Numbered from the stretch's first letter, positions 10,749 through 23,394 are shown. The stretch: 64,000 bases of DNA from Amblyomma americanum (GCF_052857255.1 NC_135497.1:188323127-188387126), one strand, 5' to 3'. The notes: generated from the sequence alone by a model not told the origin. Program-made: numbers and translations.

Positions 10749-12504
10749 CAACGTTGAAGATGGCCTCAAGCACTATCCAAAACGATGCCAGTGCGACAAC
10801 GGCATGCGCTCGTACGTACCTAAAAAAAAAGGAGACGAAAAATTTGTCAGCTATATAGGGGAGCGCCTCAGATCCAAGTCCAAATTCAAAATTGAGATAT
10901 TCCTAATGCCAGCTTGCGCTTCGTACCGGAATGCCAGGAGAAAGTAGCTTTTAGCCACATGTGGCTGCCTACGGGTGAGAGTGACGCATCTCTTACGATA
11001 ATACACAAGTCTTTCTACAGTACCTCAAGGGTCGCAAGGCATTAAGGTGAAACAAGTAACGGCATTTTTTCACGAATTCTTTTTGCCTGTCACTTGTTGT
11101 GAGAGACTGAGGGAAACTCGCCAAACTCATGCAATACGCGGCGTGGTTAAAAAAATGTGTCTGCCAGCGCTTGGAGGCTGCTACTTCTGAGGGTCCAGAT
11201 CCACGAAGCTGTTTGCGCGTCTTCTACCTTAAGATCTATTGGTGACTGGCCAAGTGCCTGTACTCTGGCAACGAACGATTACAGGGTAGCTTGCTTGCAC
11301 CGGCCAACCATGTGGCCAACCTGTGGCGGCGATCTGCGCTCAACAGAGCGGTCAGAGTGACGTGTCCACAGCGACGGATCTTCGGCTGCTCTCTTTAATT
11401 TTAATTTTTATTTGTATTCTATGCATTGATTTATGTTGAGCCGATGCTCAAGTTCTTTGATTAGCAGTGCAGAATCTACCAACTAGTGTTTTTATTATGT
11501 CACCAACAACCACCCTCCTTTAAGGCCTACAGAGCGGCACCATCTTCCGCTTGTTTTTACGCACTTGCCATTTCTCAATTAAAGTTACGCTGCCTTGTGG
11601 AATAAATAAAAGATCCTACGTAACAGGAACAAGTACATTGAGAACAACACCTTAATTTGTTAATTGAACGACAGCGAATCGGTTAGGATACGACCAATAG
11701 TTATGCTAAACTGCAGACCACTGACTCAGTGTTGTGGTGATATATCGGCGAAAGAACTTGCATTTTAAAACATGTTAAACGTCTGTTCAGCGTCTCTACT
11801 GAGCTCTGAAACTTATTCGATCCTCACGTTATTTTTAAATCGTCCGGTAGGAATCAGCAAATAATAAAAAAATATCTGTCCAAAACATGGGTAACGTTAC
11901 CTTCTATCGCTTTTTCTAGAAATTTCTCTTCTTTTAAACAACGCGCCACGCAATACAGAGCACGACGCTTGACAACAGACATCTCCTGTGACCATCAGCG
12001 CCGCTGTCACCAGCCTCGTGCCACCGTTTCGCTTCGTGTATACGATGCAGCTTGAAACAATACGCCGATCGCATGGCTGCTCGTCGATCTTTCCACGATG
12101 GAACAGCCTCTCGGGTGATCCAGCTGCGCATCAAACTGCGCCCAGATCAGCCCGGAGCTCGCGAGATGACCAGCAGCCGATGCATACGCTGGTATATAAA
12201 GCGCCAATACCGCACCATCGCGTGTATAACGCATCACCGTAAATCGCGTAGCCGGAGAGGACAATGGGCATTACGCTGAAGCTATATAGACCGAAGCAGA
12301 AAAAGAAAAAGAAGGTGTGTGGGTGTGAAGTACAAAGTGAATGCAAAAGAGGGCAATCATGGTCTTTTCTATGGCTATGGTTTAGTTGAAATGTTTCGGC
12401 TAGAACCGTGACTGGTCGCTAATGACAACTTGCAAAATTGCGCAAGTCAGCTTAACCACGAAGTTTTTCTGCAAAAAAAAAACACCCTCTGGCATACGCT
12501 CACT
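10749..12504. other. no gene recognised
   Basis: Mostly unassigned. A TATATAAAG string at about 12192 lies roughly 70 bp before an ATG near 12264 that opens a 40-codon lysine-rich frame. I could not link it to any further exon. Confidence 0.25.
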
Positions 12505-12517
12505 GTACTCTCAAATT

Positions 12518-12737
12518 TCGCACGCGGGAGGTGCGGGGTTCGATCCCCAGTGTCACCTGCTACCCACCGGTGACACAATGGGTACAATTAAGCTTTCCCC
12601 TGCCCGGTGCTCGGCTTCTTTAGGGTGAAATGCTTGGGAAATGGGTCTCCGACCCCACCTTGTGAAATGGAAAACTACCTTGTGTCATGGAGCTCTTTGG
12701 CCAAAGCTGCCCTTGCGCCATAAAATTCATCATCATC
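12518..12737 (+). mobile_element. 5'-truncated SINE (second family) with 13-bp target duplication
   Basis: It starts within the tRNA-like head just before the B box (GGTTCGATCCCCAG). Family landmarks TACCCACCGGTGACACAATG and GGGTGAAATGCTTGGGAAAT follow, and it ends GCGCCATAAAATTCATCATC. GTACTCTCAAATT occurs perfectly at 12505-12517 and 12738-12750. The 5' truncation plus duplication is what target-primed reverse transcription leaves. Confidence 0.93.
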
Positions 12738-12879
12738 GTACTCTCAAATTCCCCTACAAAAGAGTTTAGCGCGAGGAGAGATGCGCCAGTCTCCTCTTCA
12801 GTGTATTCTTTTTTCGGAAAAGAAAGGGCTTGCCCTCTCCCCCCCTCCCCAAATTTTCGGTGAAACAATTTTATAATTC

Positions 12880-13215
12880 CAATTCTTAAAAATGTGAACT
12901 TTTAACAGTAAATTATATTATTGAAATAAATTTATATTTAAGTTTTAATCTGTACCTAAGAATAAAATTCAAAATTCAAATTTAAATTCTGATTTCAAAT
13001 ACTAACCTGATTTTAATTTTAATCGAAATATAAAAGTAAAAACTGTGACATAAATGTTTGGAAAATTCAATATTTAAAATTAAATATTAAATATTTTAGA
13101 ACTCAATATTTAAACTGGCATTTAAATTTTAAAATAGCAATCTATATTTCATTCCAAATCGAAAATTCAAAAATTGTAAAATTTGATTTCGAATAAATTT
13201 AAATTTGCCAAAGAA
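12880..13215. repeat. very AT-rich low-complexity block
   Basis: About 335 bp composed almost only of A and T in half-palindromic words (AAATTTAAAT, AATATTTAAAATTAAATATT). No coding potential. It contrasts with balanced DNA on both sides. Confidence 0.85.
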
Positions 13216-16048
13216 TATAGCCAATGCGCCACCTACTGTTAAGGATTCGGTTTCATTGACAGTTTAAGGAGGCTCCCAATAACGGTTCTCGCCGCAAAAG
13301 CCCCCACTCATTCTTCAGTGGCGTCTGCAATATCCCCTATTTTCACTGGTGCTCAAGCCCAGAGGAAATATTTCCGCTTTTTTGTGAACCTGTTGGAAGA
13401 CCGGCAAGGAATGCAACTCCAGGCATCAAGCTTTTTAGCGAAAAAAAAAAGAGATTAGTTCACTCTGCAGTCTGTGTCCTGTTCTCCAGTCACTTGCAAA
13501 ACGTGCTAACGGATCATACATGTCTAGTAAATGGGAGCGTTTCCTAGCTGTGGGGTTTCTGTAGTTGTATAGAGCTGACTGTTAGTAGCGACGAAAGCTT
13601 GCCACTACGTAAGTTACCAACGTTTTAAAAACTTTAGAGACAGTGAGAAGTGCAGAGAACGCACGCGAGCCTGACGTAGTATGCTTACTGCATTTATGCT
13701 TTGCGAATGAACTTTTTTGGACAACTCGTGAGAATTTGGAGTCCTTTCCTCCGCAAGTCATCTCATCTGTCTGTCTCGGCTGTTTATTATTTGTTTGAGA
13801 GCGCAAGATTAGACTGGGAAATTTAAATCAGTCAAAATCAAATCCGAGCCTGGTTTTTAAAATTTCGGAATTGGCTTTATGGTCCGCCATACATAACGCG
13901 AAAAAGACTTCTTCGAAAACTTGTCAAGTTGGCCTTCCTATTTTGATAATGCATCGAAGGGCGTCGCTGCGGGTGCTGCTGTCACAGAAAACGCGGCGAC
14001 GTCTTCCATGCAAAAAAAAAAAAAAAACACGTGACCTGCATAGGCGTCCCGTGCTTTCAACTTTCGAGCGTTGCTACTACAGCAATGGGCAACACGGAAA
14101 AGCCAGCGTAACATGTTTTCTAAAGCGTGTTTCTCCTGTTTGATATCTCGGGCAGCCGTGCCGATTCCGCAATTTCGAAAACTGGTCCCACCTTACATTT
14201 TGACAGTCCTCAATTTCGCAATATGATTTTGCGTCATAAAGCTAAACCATAACAACTTGATTACATAATTTTAATTACTTTTTCGCTTTTTCACTGCACT
14301 CTAGCGTGAATATAATATCCGTCTTGTATACAATCAAACTGCCTTGGTGGCACCGACGTATGCTTCACGGCTTTTAAAATAAAAATCTGCACCGAATAAC
14401 AAGCACCCCATATAATGTCGACTGCCACGTTTGCAGAAACAGTGGTCATCATCGGCTGGGTCATCATCTTTCATCACAAATCAAAGCTCCGCAGCTCTCC
14501 GAGGCGTATTTTCAGACCATATGCCAGCGACTGTGACTGCTATATTCAGTAAATGCTCTTTACGGTCAAGTAAGCGGAAGGCGGGGCGTTCTCAAGCATC
14601 ATTAAAGCAAAAAAAAGCAGGTCAGGACGTAAAGAATAATGCGACTTTGCCGTAATTAGAGGAATAGTGGCACGTCATAAGGACGAAGCCGTGACGGAAG
14701 AATGCCGTTGTTATAGCACATTAGCGGGGTCTGTATGCAACGCATTCGGTTTCTGATGAAACAGGCAGTTTGCTCCTTTTTCTTCTAGACGAATGCGGCT
14801 GTGCAGTCTTCCCGCGGCTTAACAATGAGGAAATAACTGCCGTTAATGTGCGCACAAACTAGCCTTGAGTCGACGAGCATGCTTGCGCGCATAGCCCACC
14901 AGCGTTGTGCCGCTTGAACTCGCTACGGCAAAGCTCGATGTCGGGCGGAGGCCAAACCGAATGATCAACGAGTCGTTTGTGCGGCGACTCAGGACAGCAG
15001 AAGTGAGGCTTTCTTCCTGCGTCCTGTTCGTCTGCGTGCACCTATCGCCGGCCGCCGAAGCCGGGGGCCGCGCCTGGGTTCCCCTCCGGCCGGCCTCGGG
15101 ACGACTGCGTCTGACAGCTTTCGACGTGAAAGCGGTAGAAAACACTGGGGCTGTTGCGGGAACAGCTGTTACACCTCTATTGCTGGCACACCTCCCCCGG
15201 CTTCTCTCGTAGAGACGGGGAGAGCAAGTGGAGAGGAAAAAGAACCAGCCGATCAATAGTGGCTCTCGCGAGGCCTCGACTTGGTGCCTGGGGTCGACTG
15301 CTGCCTCCGCTGCCGCTTCTGGTGCTGCTCTTGCTGCGTGCCAGCTTCTGATCGGCACCAACCGGCCGGCTTCCAATTTTCCCGCTGGATTCATGCCGGT
15401 GGTCCTGCGTTGCCTGATAAACTGGCCGCTCGACTGTGTGTCCACATTCTTAGCGTCATTCACTGCTAGGTTCCCCCATTCGCTTTCTTTCGTGGGGTAG
15501 TTGCAAGTGTGTGCCCCTCATTTCGTGTCGCGAAATTACCATAGGTCGAAAGAATTGTGAGAAGTTTTTTTTTTTTTTTTCAACTTTCAATCTTCATTTC
15601 TCTGTTGTGGCTGAAAAGCTGGGCGAAGTGGGCAGAGGGAGTATAGAGAACAGGCGTCCCTTTCCGATTGGCCGATTGGCTGGAAAGCATGCCGCTTTCG
15701 ACCCGGAAACTTCGGAGCAGTTCGCGTTGAAGCTACTACTTTTGTGCAGCTATTCTACGGGGCATCTGTGGGTCATCAGTGCTACCGTAATCAAGAGGCA
15801 CTGCGGCCAAGTGCGGTTGCCTGCTGTGCACTTTGTTTCCATGCACACCGCGAAGAGGAGAAAACCATGCCCTAAGCGATGTGGATGCGAGATTCGCGAG
15901 GAGACTTCCATCTGCAGAATTTCTTGCGCAAACAACGAGTGTACGTGAATCCAAGAACGAATGCTGATGGACGTGCAGCGCTCGTAATGAGCACCAAGCA
16001 CGGAAAGGCTGTCTGGAATGTGGCCTAGTCTCTTTCTTTATCTCGCTC
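13216..16048. other. no gene recognised; GC-rich patch at 14.85-15.45 kb
   Basis: Includes a 206-codon minus frame (14843-15463) rich in Ala, Arg and Ser inside a GC-rich patch. It has no motif I know and is overlapped by equally long frames on the other strand. The rest is unassigned, with A- or T-runs at about 14011 and 15565. Confidence 0.3.
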
Positions 16049-16052
16049 TATT

Positions 16053-16143
<91 letters not shown>

Positions 16144-16395
16144 ATTTCTTCCTTTCTTTCTTTCTTTCTTTCTATTTCTTCCTTTCTTTCTTTCTTCCTT
16201 TCTTTCTCTCTTTCTTTCTTCCTCTCTTTCTTTCTTTCTTTCTTTCTTTCCTTCTTTCTTTTTCCTTTCTTTCTTTCTTTCTATTTCTTCCTTTCTTTCT
16301 TTCTATTTCTTCCTTTCTTTCTTTCTTCTTTTCTTTCTCTCTTACTTTCTTCCTCTCTTTCTTTCTTTCTTTCTTTCTTTCTTTCCTTCTTTCTT
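16049..16395. repeat. (TTTC)n polypyrimidine tract, ~347 bp
   Basis: Tetranucleotide array, pure for about 100 bp, then broken by repeated higher-order units (CTATTTCTTCCTTTCTTTC). The whole run is pyrimidine on the plus strand except for single A bases. The open frames through it are artefacts. Confidence 0.96.
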
Positions 16396-16925
16396 GTGGA
16401 AAGCGAGCAGTGTGCATTGTGAGATTTGTGGTCTAGTCTCCTCTGAACATCCTGCTCGCGAAGTGCCCGTGCCGCATAATCCGAGAAAGCGAGAGTTACA
16501 AACCCTTTCGTTACAATAGGTAAGTCGGAATTGAAATTAAGGAGCACTGGAATGCGGTTTGGATGGCGATGGCTCGGAGGGTGCCGTGAGAGCAGAATAG
16601 GGGAACCGAGAGTGGCGTAAATGGGTGCTGGGATAAACCGTAATATGAGCAACAGAAGGAAGTTTCTGTGCGTTGTGCGCATCCTTAGGGCACGCAGTTC
16701 ATCTCGAAAATGACACAGACTAGAAGGCAAACAACTGTGCCACTTGGTCTGAGAGTTGCCGTGAATAAAATCATACCGCACGTTATCCGATCCTGATGTC
16801 ATGAAAAGACAGTTGTTTCTCTTCTTTCGATGCATCCATGACATACTTCGGGCGCATTTATTTGCATTAGATTGCGACAAATGACGACGAAGTTGCTCAT
16901 AGTCGTTAGCTGAGTAGCCTTTAAG

Positions 16926-17040
16926 TTAACCAATCAATCAATCAATTTTATTTTCTTAAACACCCCTTTTTAGGGGCATTACATAAGGGGTGGGTACAAC
17001 GTTTTATGTGATAGCAAGTAATCATGCGTTATGACGATGA
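16926..17040 (-). mobile_element. LINE 3' end with (GATT)n tail (probable)
   Basis: In minus sense a short hairpin-like motif (GCCCCTAAAAAGGGGTG) is followed by AATAAAA and then ATTGATTGATTGATTGG. A poly(A)-signal-like word plus a short tandem tail is typical of arthropod LINE 3' ends. The body of the element is missing. Confidence 0.5.
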
Positions 17041-17121
17041 CAAATAGCTGTAGGCTCTAAGCGCGAAGTTCGCGGGACGGGTTATCGCTGCAATGTCAGC
17101 GGGAACGTAGTTTGTACGAGT

Positions 17122-17241
<120 letters not shown>

Positions 17242-19007
17242 GAAACACTAACGAATGATGCTAGCGTCACCTTATGTAATGAGAGCATAGCATCCGCAGA
17301 ACTGCAGTGGCCGCGCATGCAGTAATAGACTGACCAGCAAGACAGTGTCGTGACCACGTGATGCACGTCGCATAGTTTTGGGGGAACGGTAGTTCACACT
17401 ACACCGCGGCTGAGTCATCATGACAGCCCCGCTCGCCCAGGGGAATAACGGTGCCCCGTGACCGCTTGGGCGGAAAGCCTGTGCACAGCGCAGGCTTTGC
17501 CAGAGACCAACTCTTTCTGTCGCTGCAGTGCGGTAGAATCTACTTTAGGGCGCGCCGCATGACGCCTGCGACAAAGACGGGGGCGGTGCGCGAGGGCGAC
17601 GCCAAAGCCTGCGAATGGGAGCAGCGCAGAGTCAGTGCAGGGAACGCTCGGGCGACAAAAAAGCGCGGCTTTGCCGCGCCGAGGGTCCTTGATTACACAG
17701 GGCCGACGGAGAGGAAGGAAAGCTTGAAGTGCGCCGAAATGAGATTTTTCGTAATCTGGCGGTCGTCCGGGGAAGACTCCCGGCGTCGGGCAGCTCTGAG
17801 CGCTCCGCTGGCTGCGCTGTCAGCGGCCTCGTTTCCAGCGGTACCGTCGCAGAAATGCCGGCCGTATGTGGACCGCCTTTGCAATCCTCAGCTTTGTTGT
17901 CTGTAGTGCTCCTTGAAGGACGCTGCTGGGCTGAAGAATGGCCTGACGTTGGCGAAGCAACGCTTCGAAATTCTCAGTAATGAAGACTTTTTGATCCCTT
18001 CAACTCTTCCTCTTCACGAACGCTCGCTCCCTCAACGAAGGAGCCATCGCCGAGGTTGTCGAAATCGCAGCGGTGCGGGCCCTTGCGGGTCTCTGCTCGC
18101 ACTGTCTGTAATAACACTCGTGGGTGGCGGTTATGAGCGCGGTGCAAACGGCAGCTGTGCAGATGTCCGCGTCTGAGAGCACTTGACTGCTTCTTATGCG
18201 GTCTGGGTGCTTGCAGCTAACAGCAGAAAACCAACGGCGGCTGGGGAACCTTCGCTTCTTTCAAAATGAGCGGAGCCGGTGAAACGGATGTGGAAAGGGG
18301 GGGGGGGGATGTCTCGTGTTCAAACCCACACTTTAGCGAAGAGGAGCACCCTTGCGGTGTACAACAAAATTGAATTCGATTGTATATATTTTTTTCTCTC
18401 TCTCTTTTTTTCTTTTCTGCTTGCTTCGAAACTACGGCACACGGACATTTCTTGCGGTCCTGCCCTACCACGGTGCGGTCCCTGCTACTATAGAATTGAA
18501 TTGCGCGCTGGAGAGCAAGGCCCGCAAGGTTAGCGATTAATTTTATTCGATTATATATACTCTTTCCGCCCACTTCACTGACTGGCAGATCACGATGTTA
18601 GAGTTGGCGTGGCGTCGCTTCAGCCAATGATGAATGGCAAAAATAAATTTGATTACAATAAAACTATATTATATGACCTTTTATTAGGCCGACCATGAAA
18701 AAACAAACAGACGCGGTAGCCTCTCGGCTGCTAAAAGCTGAGTATTTGTTCGCCTCCATAGGTGTCCGAAAACTTGCAGTTAAGGCAGAAGCAAGTGTTC
18801 CAAAATGAATGTATTTCCCAGACGTTGCTCCTCCTCCTCCTCCTAGCAGATTCTTGGGAGCTGGACAGTGGGGTACTGGCGTCCATGCTTCTTCGGAGTA
18901 CGGCTCTGCTGGACTTTGACAAACACACAGGGCTTCGAAGTGTCCTTCGCCTTCATCTTCGGAACAAGCGAGAGAGAGAAACAGGGAGAGAGAAAAAGAG
19001 GGAGTAA
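17242..19007. other. no gene recognised; GC-rich frames and simple sequence
   Basis: GC-rich 17.40-17.98 kb has overlapping frames on both strands without motifs. A G12 run lies at 18297-18308 and a CT-rich run at about 18397-18420. The words AATTGAATTCGATTGTATAT (18368) and ATTTTATTCGATTATATATA (18540) are similar and may be parts of one unclassified repeat. Confidence 0.3.
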
Positions 19008-19009
19008 TA

Positions 19010-19866
19010 CCCCTATCACACGGGACTTCTTCTCGGCCTTTGCCGTAAAGTTGTCTTATTGCACTAAAGGAGGAAAACCGAAAAGGAGCAGTGACGCTGC
19101 TACACGGCAAATCCAAAGGAGCTAGAACGCGGCCTCCGTGAATGCCAAAAGTCACCGCTGTGTGTGAAGCGGCGCTAGTAACATTATGAAATTATAGCAG
19201 ACGGTAGCACTTCAGCTAAGAGGATAAGAGTGCTTTCGTGTATGTTTGAAAAAGTAGCTATCACGATAATAAACGAGCGTTCTGACGGTGAGAAACGAAT
19301 ATTTTGAAACAAAGTTTCTTTTTTTTTTTTCATCGTTCTCGGTCCGACCACCGTAGGCGCACTTTTCCGTTCGGCTCCTCGTTGTGTTCGAGAAGCGTGC
19401 TTTGTTGCTTGTGTCTTTGTGCACACAAGCAAACTCAAAACACGCACTCAACAAAGAGCAAACGAAGAAAAAACAGCAAAGCGAGATGCGCAAGCACGTG
19501 TGTGTCGATGCGGCTGCTGAAAAGCGTTCAAGTCCTTTCTTAGCAGTGTGGATGTCTTTAGTCATAGCCTCCTCTACGGTTAAGTGCACTGTAACGCAAA
19601 ATTAACCATTGAATAAGATAAATTAGATATTTTTTTACGGTTTCAAAACTAAAAATTGCGGCAATTTTTTATTCCTTGAGCTCGCTAGCTGGCGCTGCCG
19701 TCTGGGTTGCTCCTTTAAGCAACTTTAAGGCCGCTGACGGCCGCCTTTATTGCTACGGAACTTTATCGAAAAGGTCTCGACGCTTTGCCGTGTAGATGCG
19801 CGTCACGCGCCTTTGGGGGAAAGGACCTTAATTTCTAAGGCCTTACAAGTGCCCGTGTGACAGAGG
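19010..19866. mobile_element. inverted-repeat DNA element, ~857 bp, TA-flanked
   Basis: TACCCCTATCACACGGG at 19008-19024 matches the reverse complement of 19852-19868 (TACCTCTGTCACACGGG) at 15 of 17 bases. TA stands at each outer edge. Weaker similarity continues inside both arms (each contains a CACGGCAAA word). I found no transposase frame, so it is a non-autonomous candidate. Confidence 0.55.
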
Positions 19867-19868
19867 TA

Positions 19869-20754
19869 TAATTGAACTTGTCGAAGCGGGTCCTCTCGCT
19901 TTACCACCAACTCCTCGTTGCCGCTACAATGTGCCTCACGTTTACTACAAACTAAATGCGCACGAAGCTTTCGCCTTGTCTGAAGATGCCCGCGCCACAA
20001 AATTTTAGCGACGAAACGCGCCAAACTTTCAGATTGCTTCTGGATTTTCAAAGCTGCTAGGCTTAGCCAGAGCGTGTCGCTTGACGTCAGAAAGCGAGGG
20101 AGGTTCAAACAGCTTAAGTATTTTGGACCAGAAAGAGATCACAAAGAATAGTTTGTCGTATTTGTCCCCACTAAATAAATATTGACTTAATTGTAAATGC
20201 AAAGCTGTTCTTTTCAGCATTTTACTGAGTATATTTTACCGAGAATCACGCCGTCTCTAGCAACGCTAAAATCACGGCGGCAGCGGTCTGCCGGTAGCCG
20301 CCCATTTTTTCGCCGCACGTGGTGCAGCACGGCGACGGTGCGTCGGCGTCTCGCGCTGCTGCTTGCCGCGAGAAGTTCGCCGTGAAAGTTCGCTCCACGT
20401 GGGTCACCCTTCATTTACGCCAGGGTCCATGTGACGGGGCACAGGGGCGAAGCGGAAGTTAGGGAAAAGGAATATGGGGTAGGCTCTTGGGTAGGGAGAT
20501 GGATGGGAGACAGGCCTGCTTTGCTCGGTGCTGTGCAATCGAGCCATCTGCTTGCCTCTGTGGAGGTTGAGTAATGAAGAAAGGGGAAGAAAGAGGGCCG
20601 TATCGTAGAGCCTCGGTAGAGGCATAGCCAGGTAACTTTATAAATGATTTATTTAGAGAGTGTTTAGTGCCAATGAGGCTTTGCAAGGTTGCTGTTGCGT
20701 GAGTTCAAATTCTGGAATAGAACGAAAAATTTTGCTCAGCGCAAGTGCGCATAC
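19869..20754. other. no gene recognised
   Basis: A GC-rich patch at 20.23-20.42 kb. No motif or repeat boundary identified. Confidence 0.3.
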
Positions 20755-22290
20755 TACTTGACTGACTTTTTGTTTTTCTTGCCATCCGGCTTAACGTTTA
20801 ACGACGCGTCGGACCAGGTGAGGGATGAAGCGAACCGTGTTAATGGCGAGTTCGCATTGCATTTATGAGACCTTCCATGAAGGTGAACGCCTAGAATTTT
20901 ACATGAGGAATCTCTTGGAACGGGATGGCAAACTGAATGAAGGGAAATGTGATGACTGACTGACTTTTGGCAACGGGAAATGGTTAAGAGGAGCTGTTCT
21001 GACTTGTCCGACGCTGGCTGCAGCCCCGCGCGAGCCAAGAACTGGAATGCAATATCGAGGCCTTGCTGGTCTGTGGCCTCGACTACCCTTGGGGAGCCAG
21101 GCGTGCACTAGAGGTTTAGGTTGTTAGCACAAAGTATGTCGGAATGGTGCGGAATCTTTTGAAGTTGGCAGGAAAAAAAAAGGGGGGGGGGGGGCATATA
21201 CCAGGTTGAAAAGTGGAAGAAAGAAAGGTACCTCGAGGGGCGCCACGGGTGAGGAAATAAGGGGAGATCTCGCCTGCTATGCGGAAACATGCAGTGCGTA
21301 CCTTGGGAAGTTACGTATGTGTGTGTAGAGCTCAGACCCACACTAAGCTTTCTGAACAGGACTAAGTACGTGATTGTGGGAGATATTATCAAATGCCTTC
21401 CACACGTCTACTGTGACCCGCGCGTCGCCTTGGGAAGAGGACGGGGAGATAAAGGTATGCTGCAGAAGTAGGAAAAGGTTTTTGTTAGATTCGTGGAGTC
21501 GAACGGCAATTTGATTACGTGGAAGATGGACGTAATTTCCAGATGACACTGAAATTGGTCCAGCACCATCCATTCCATTGTTTCTGCCACAAGTAAGGGA
21601 GATGTGACGAAGGTTTCGGAGTGCCGAGGTCTTCCCACGTTTTGGGATCACGACAATGGCGGAGGACTGTCGACCCGAGGGAAGGTATACCCTGCGCCTA
21701 GTGTGTGTTGATGACAGCGGGTTGCTATTGCATCCTGACTAATGGATGACTTTTTAACTTTCTTGCCAGCGAACAGTCCTGATCTGCGATTGTGAAACTG
21801 GTCGATGACTGGGTTGTTTAGCCCAGACTAGGAGGGAAATCATAAGGGCACGGGCGGTAGTAGTTAGATATCCTGCAGGGTTTAGGCGAATTGCGCTGGG
21901 CCGAGAAGACGTAAGCTTGCTTATCTAGAGTGGGTATGCGGAGTGCCTGTGGTCCCAGTAAAGCGCGGAGGAGGTGTCACGCAGATTATCAACGTAGAGT
22001 GCCGTCAGTCTGAACACATATTATGCTTAAATTTGGAAATGCCTTGGGAGTATCGACGGACTGATTCTAATCTCTCTCTAAGTTGTTAATAGTGGGGCTG
22101 CTGGCTGATCCGTCTGAGGATACGTTTCCCGCGCTTTCACAGACGGTTCAAATAAAGATCCGAGGGTGCTGGACCCGTTTAGTGGCAAGTGTCTGGGCCT
22201 GCTTTATTGAGTCATCATATTGAGTCCCACTCCTCATATGAGTCAGACCTACCTGATGGGGCTAAAATGTTGCCGAACCGGTTTCGGTTG
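20755..22290 (-). pseudogene. LINE reverse transcriptase, heavily decayed
   Basis: Minus-strand pieces in changing frames follow the order of an I/R1-like reverse transcriptase. MIPKRGKTSALRNLRHISLT occurs at about 21650-21590 (compare the IPKPGK...LRPISL block), then VDVWKAFDNISHN (21430-21390). A degraded APRGTF...LSSTFQPG block stands where GTPQGxxLSPLLFN is expected (about 21240-21200). GLQPASDKSEQLLL and a CKILGVHLHG segment follow (21030-20880). The YADD catalytic loop is not preserved. Many frameshifts mark it as old. A G13 run at 21182-21194 lies inside it. The start near 22290 is a guess from weak similarity. Confidence 0.65.
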
Positions 22291-22350
22291 ATGTGTTTGT
22301 GTGAAATTTAAGCTCTTCGAGAAGAGGCGTCAAGGGAAAAAGAGATAATA

Positions 22351-23394
22351 GAGAGTTATAGCATAGCGTTACTGTGTTTACGCTACCGTTTACCGTGTTA
22401 CCGTACACTGGACTTTCCGGTTAGCGCGGCGCACACCAGAAGACGTTTTAGCGTACCGTCTCTCCCGTAACGAGTTACTGTAAGGCTAAAACGACTGATG
22501 ATAATGGCAGATGCCAAGCTTTTATTGCAAACAAAAATACGGATGCATTGCAATCATTTCTATGAAGTGAGACGATACATGCACTTTCATAATCTTTTTT
22601 TCTGCATATAAAGACGTACCGACTGCACTTCAGCTAACAGCCGACTCAGCGGCTTTTCAAATGTGCCCGTGAAGCTAGACACCTTTGCCCGCCCTGGCCA
22701 GTTGACAATTTCACTACGTAGACCTCAGTAAGCTTGCATACGCAGCGCACGTTGCGTTGCGAGTGCTGTAAAAAAAAAGCGCAACTCGACACCTGTTTGC
22801 CATGCCGCATCGTCGCTTCTTTAAGTGTTTGGATGTGAACACTGGCGCCATCTAGTGACAGTGAGTTAAACCGCGCCAACTCCGGGCTGGAGAAACATTT
22901 TATTTCCTGCAATTACTGATGAATATAGCAATGGAATTACAGTCTTTGTTTTCTAGGTAAAAATCATGAAAATAAAGAAAAATGTTAAATCGGGCACAAA
23001 ACTGAAGAGCTGCAGTGTAGTCGTTGCTATTTGGTTATGTACACGACATATAGTTAGGCTTAACTGCTCAGAAATTGGCAAATTATCTCAAAAATATAGC
23101 CTAGTTGTTACTCAAACCTCGATGTATGGGTGATAGTCTGCAAATTAAAAGCGAATGCCTTCATTTATAGCGAGAAATGGCGCCGAAGGACGCGGCGGCG
23201 GTGCTGTATTTGGTCCGAAGCGGCCGTGCAGGGCGCCGCCATGTTTGTTTACGAGCGAACGCTAACTGTCCGCAACGCTAAAAGAGATTCCGTAAACTGC
23301 TAGCGGACCGGTAAGTGGCGGCGCATGCGCAGATGTCGCTAGCCAGTCCCGGTAAACGGTAACGTAAACACGGTAACGATATGCTATAACTCTC
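22351..23394. mobile_element. inverted-repeat DNA element, 1,044 bp, ~45-bp terminal repeats
   Basis: The left end starts GAGAGTTATAGCATAGCGTT and continues ACTGTGTTTACGCTACCG. The reverse complement of the right end starts GAGAGTTATAGCATATCGTT and continues ACCGTGTTTACGTTACCG. The match persists for about 45 bp with few differences. The flanking pentamer TAATA is duplicated (22346-22350 and 23395-23399). No transposase is encoded. A smaller relative lies at 26552. Confidence 0.8.

Noticed and set aside
14843..15463. 206-codon minus frame
   Set aside because: GC-rich composition, no motif, and similar-length frames on the opposite strand.
16018..16880. Frames of 134 and 199 codons made of Phe-Leu-Ser or Lys-Glu-Arg repeats
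   Set aside because: Translation of the (TTTC)n tract and its flanks; no domain or start context.
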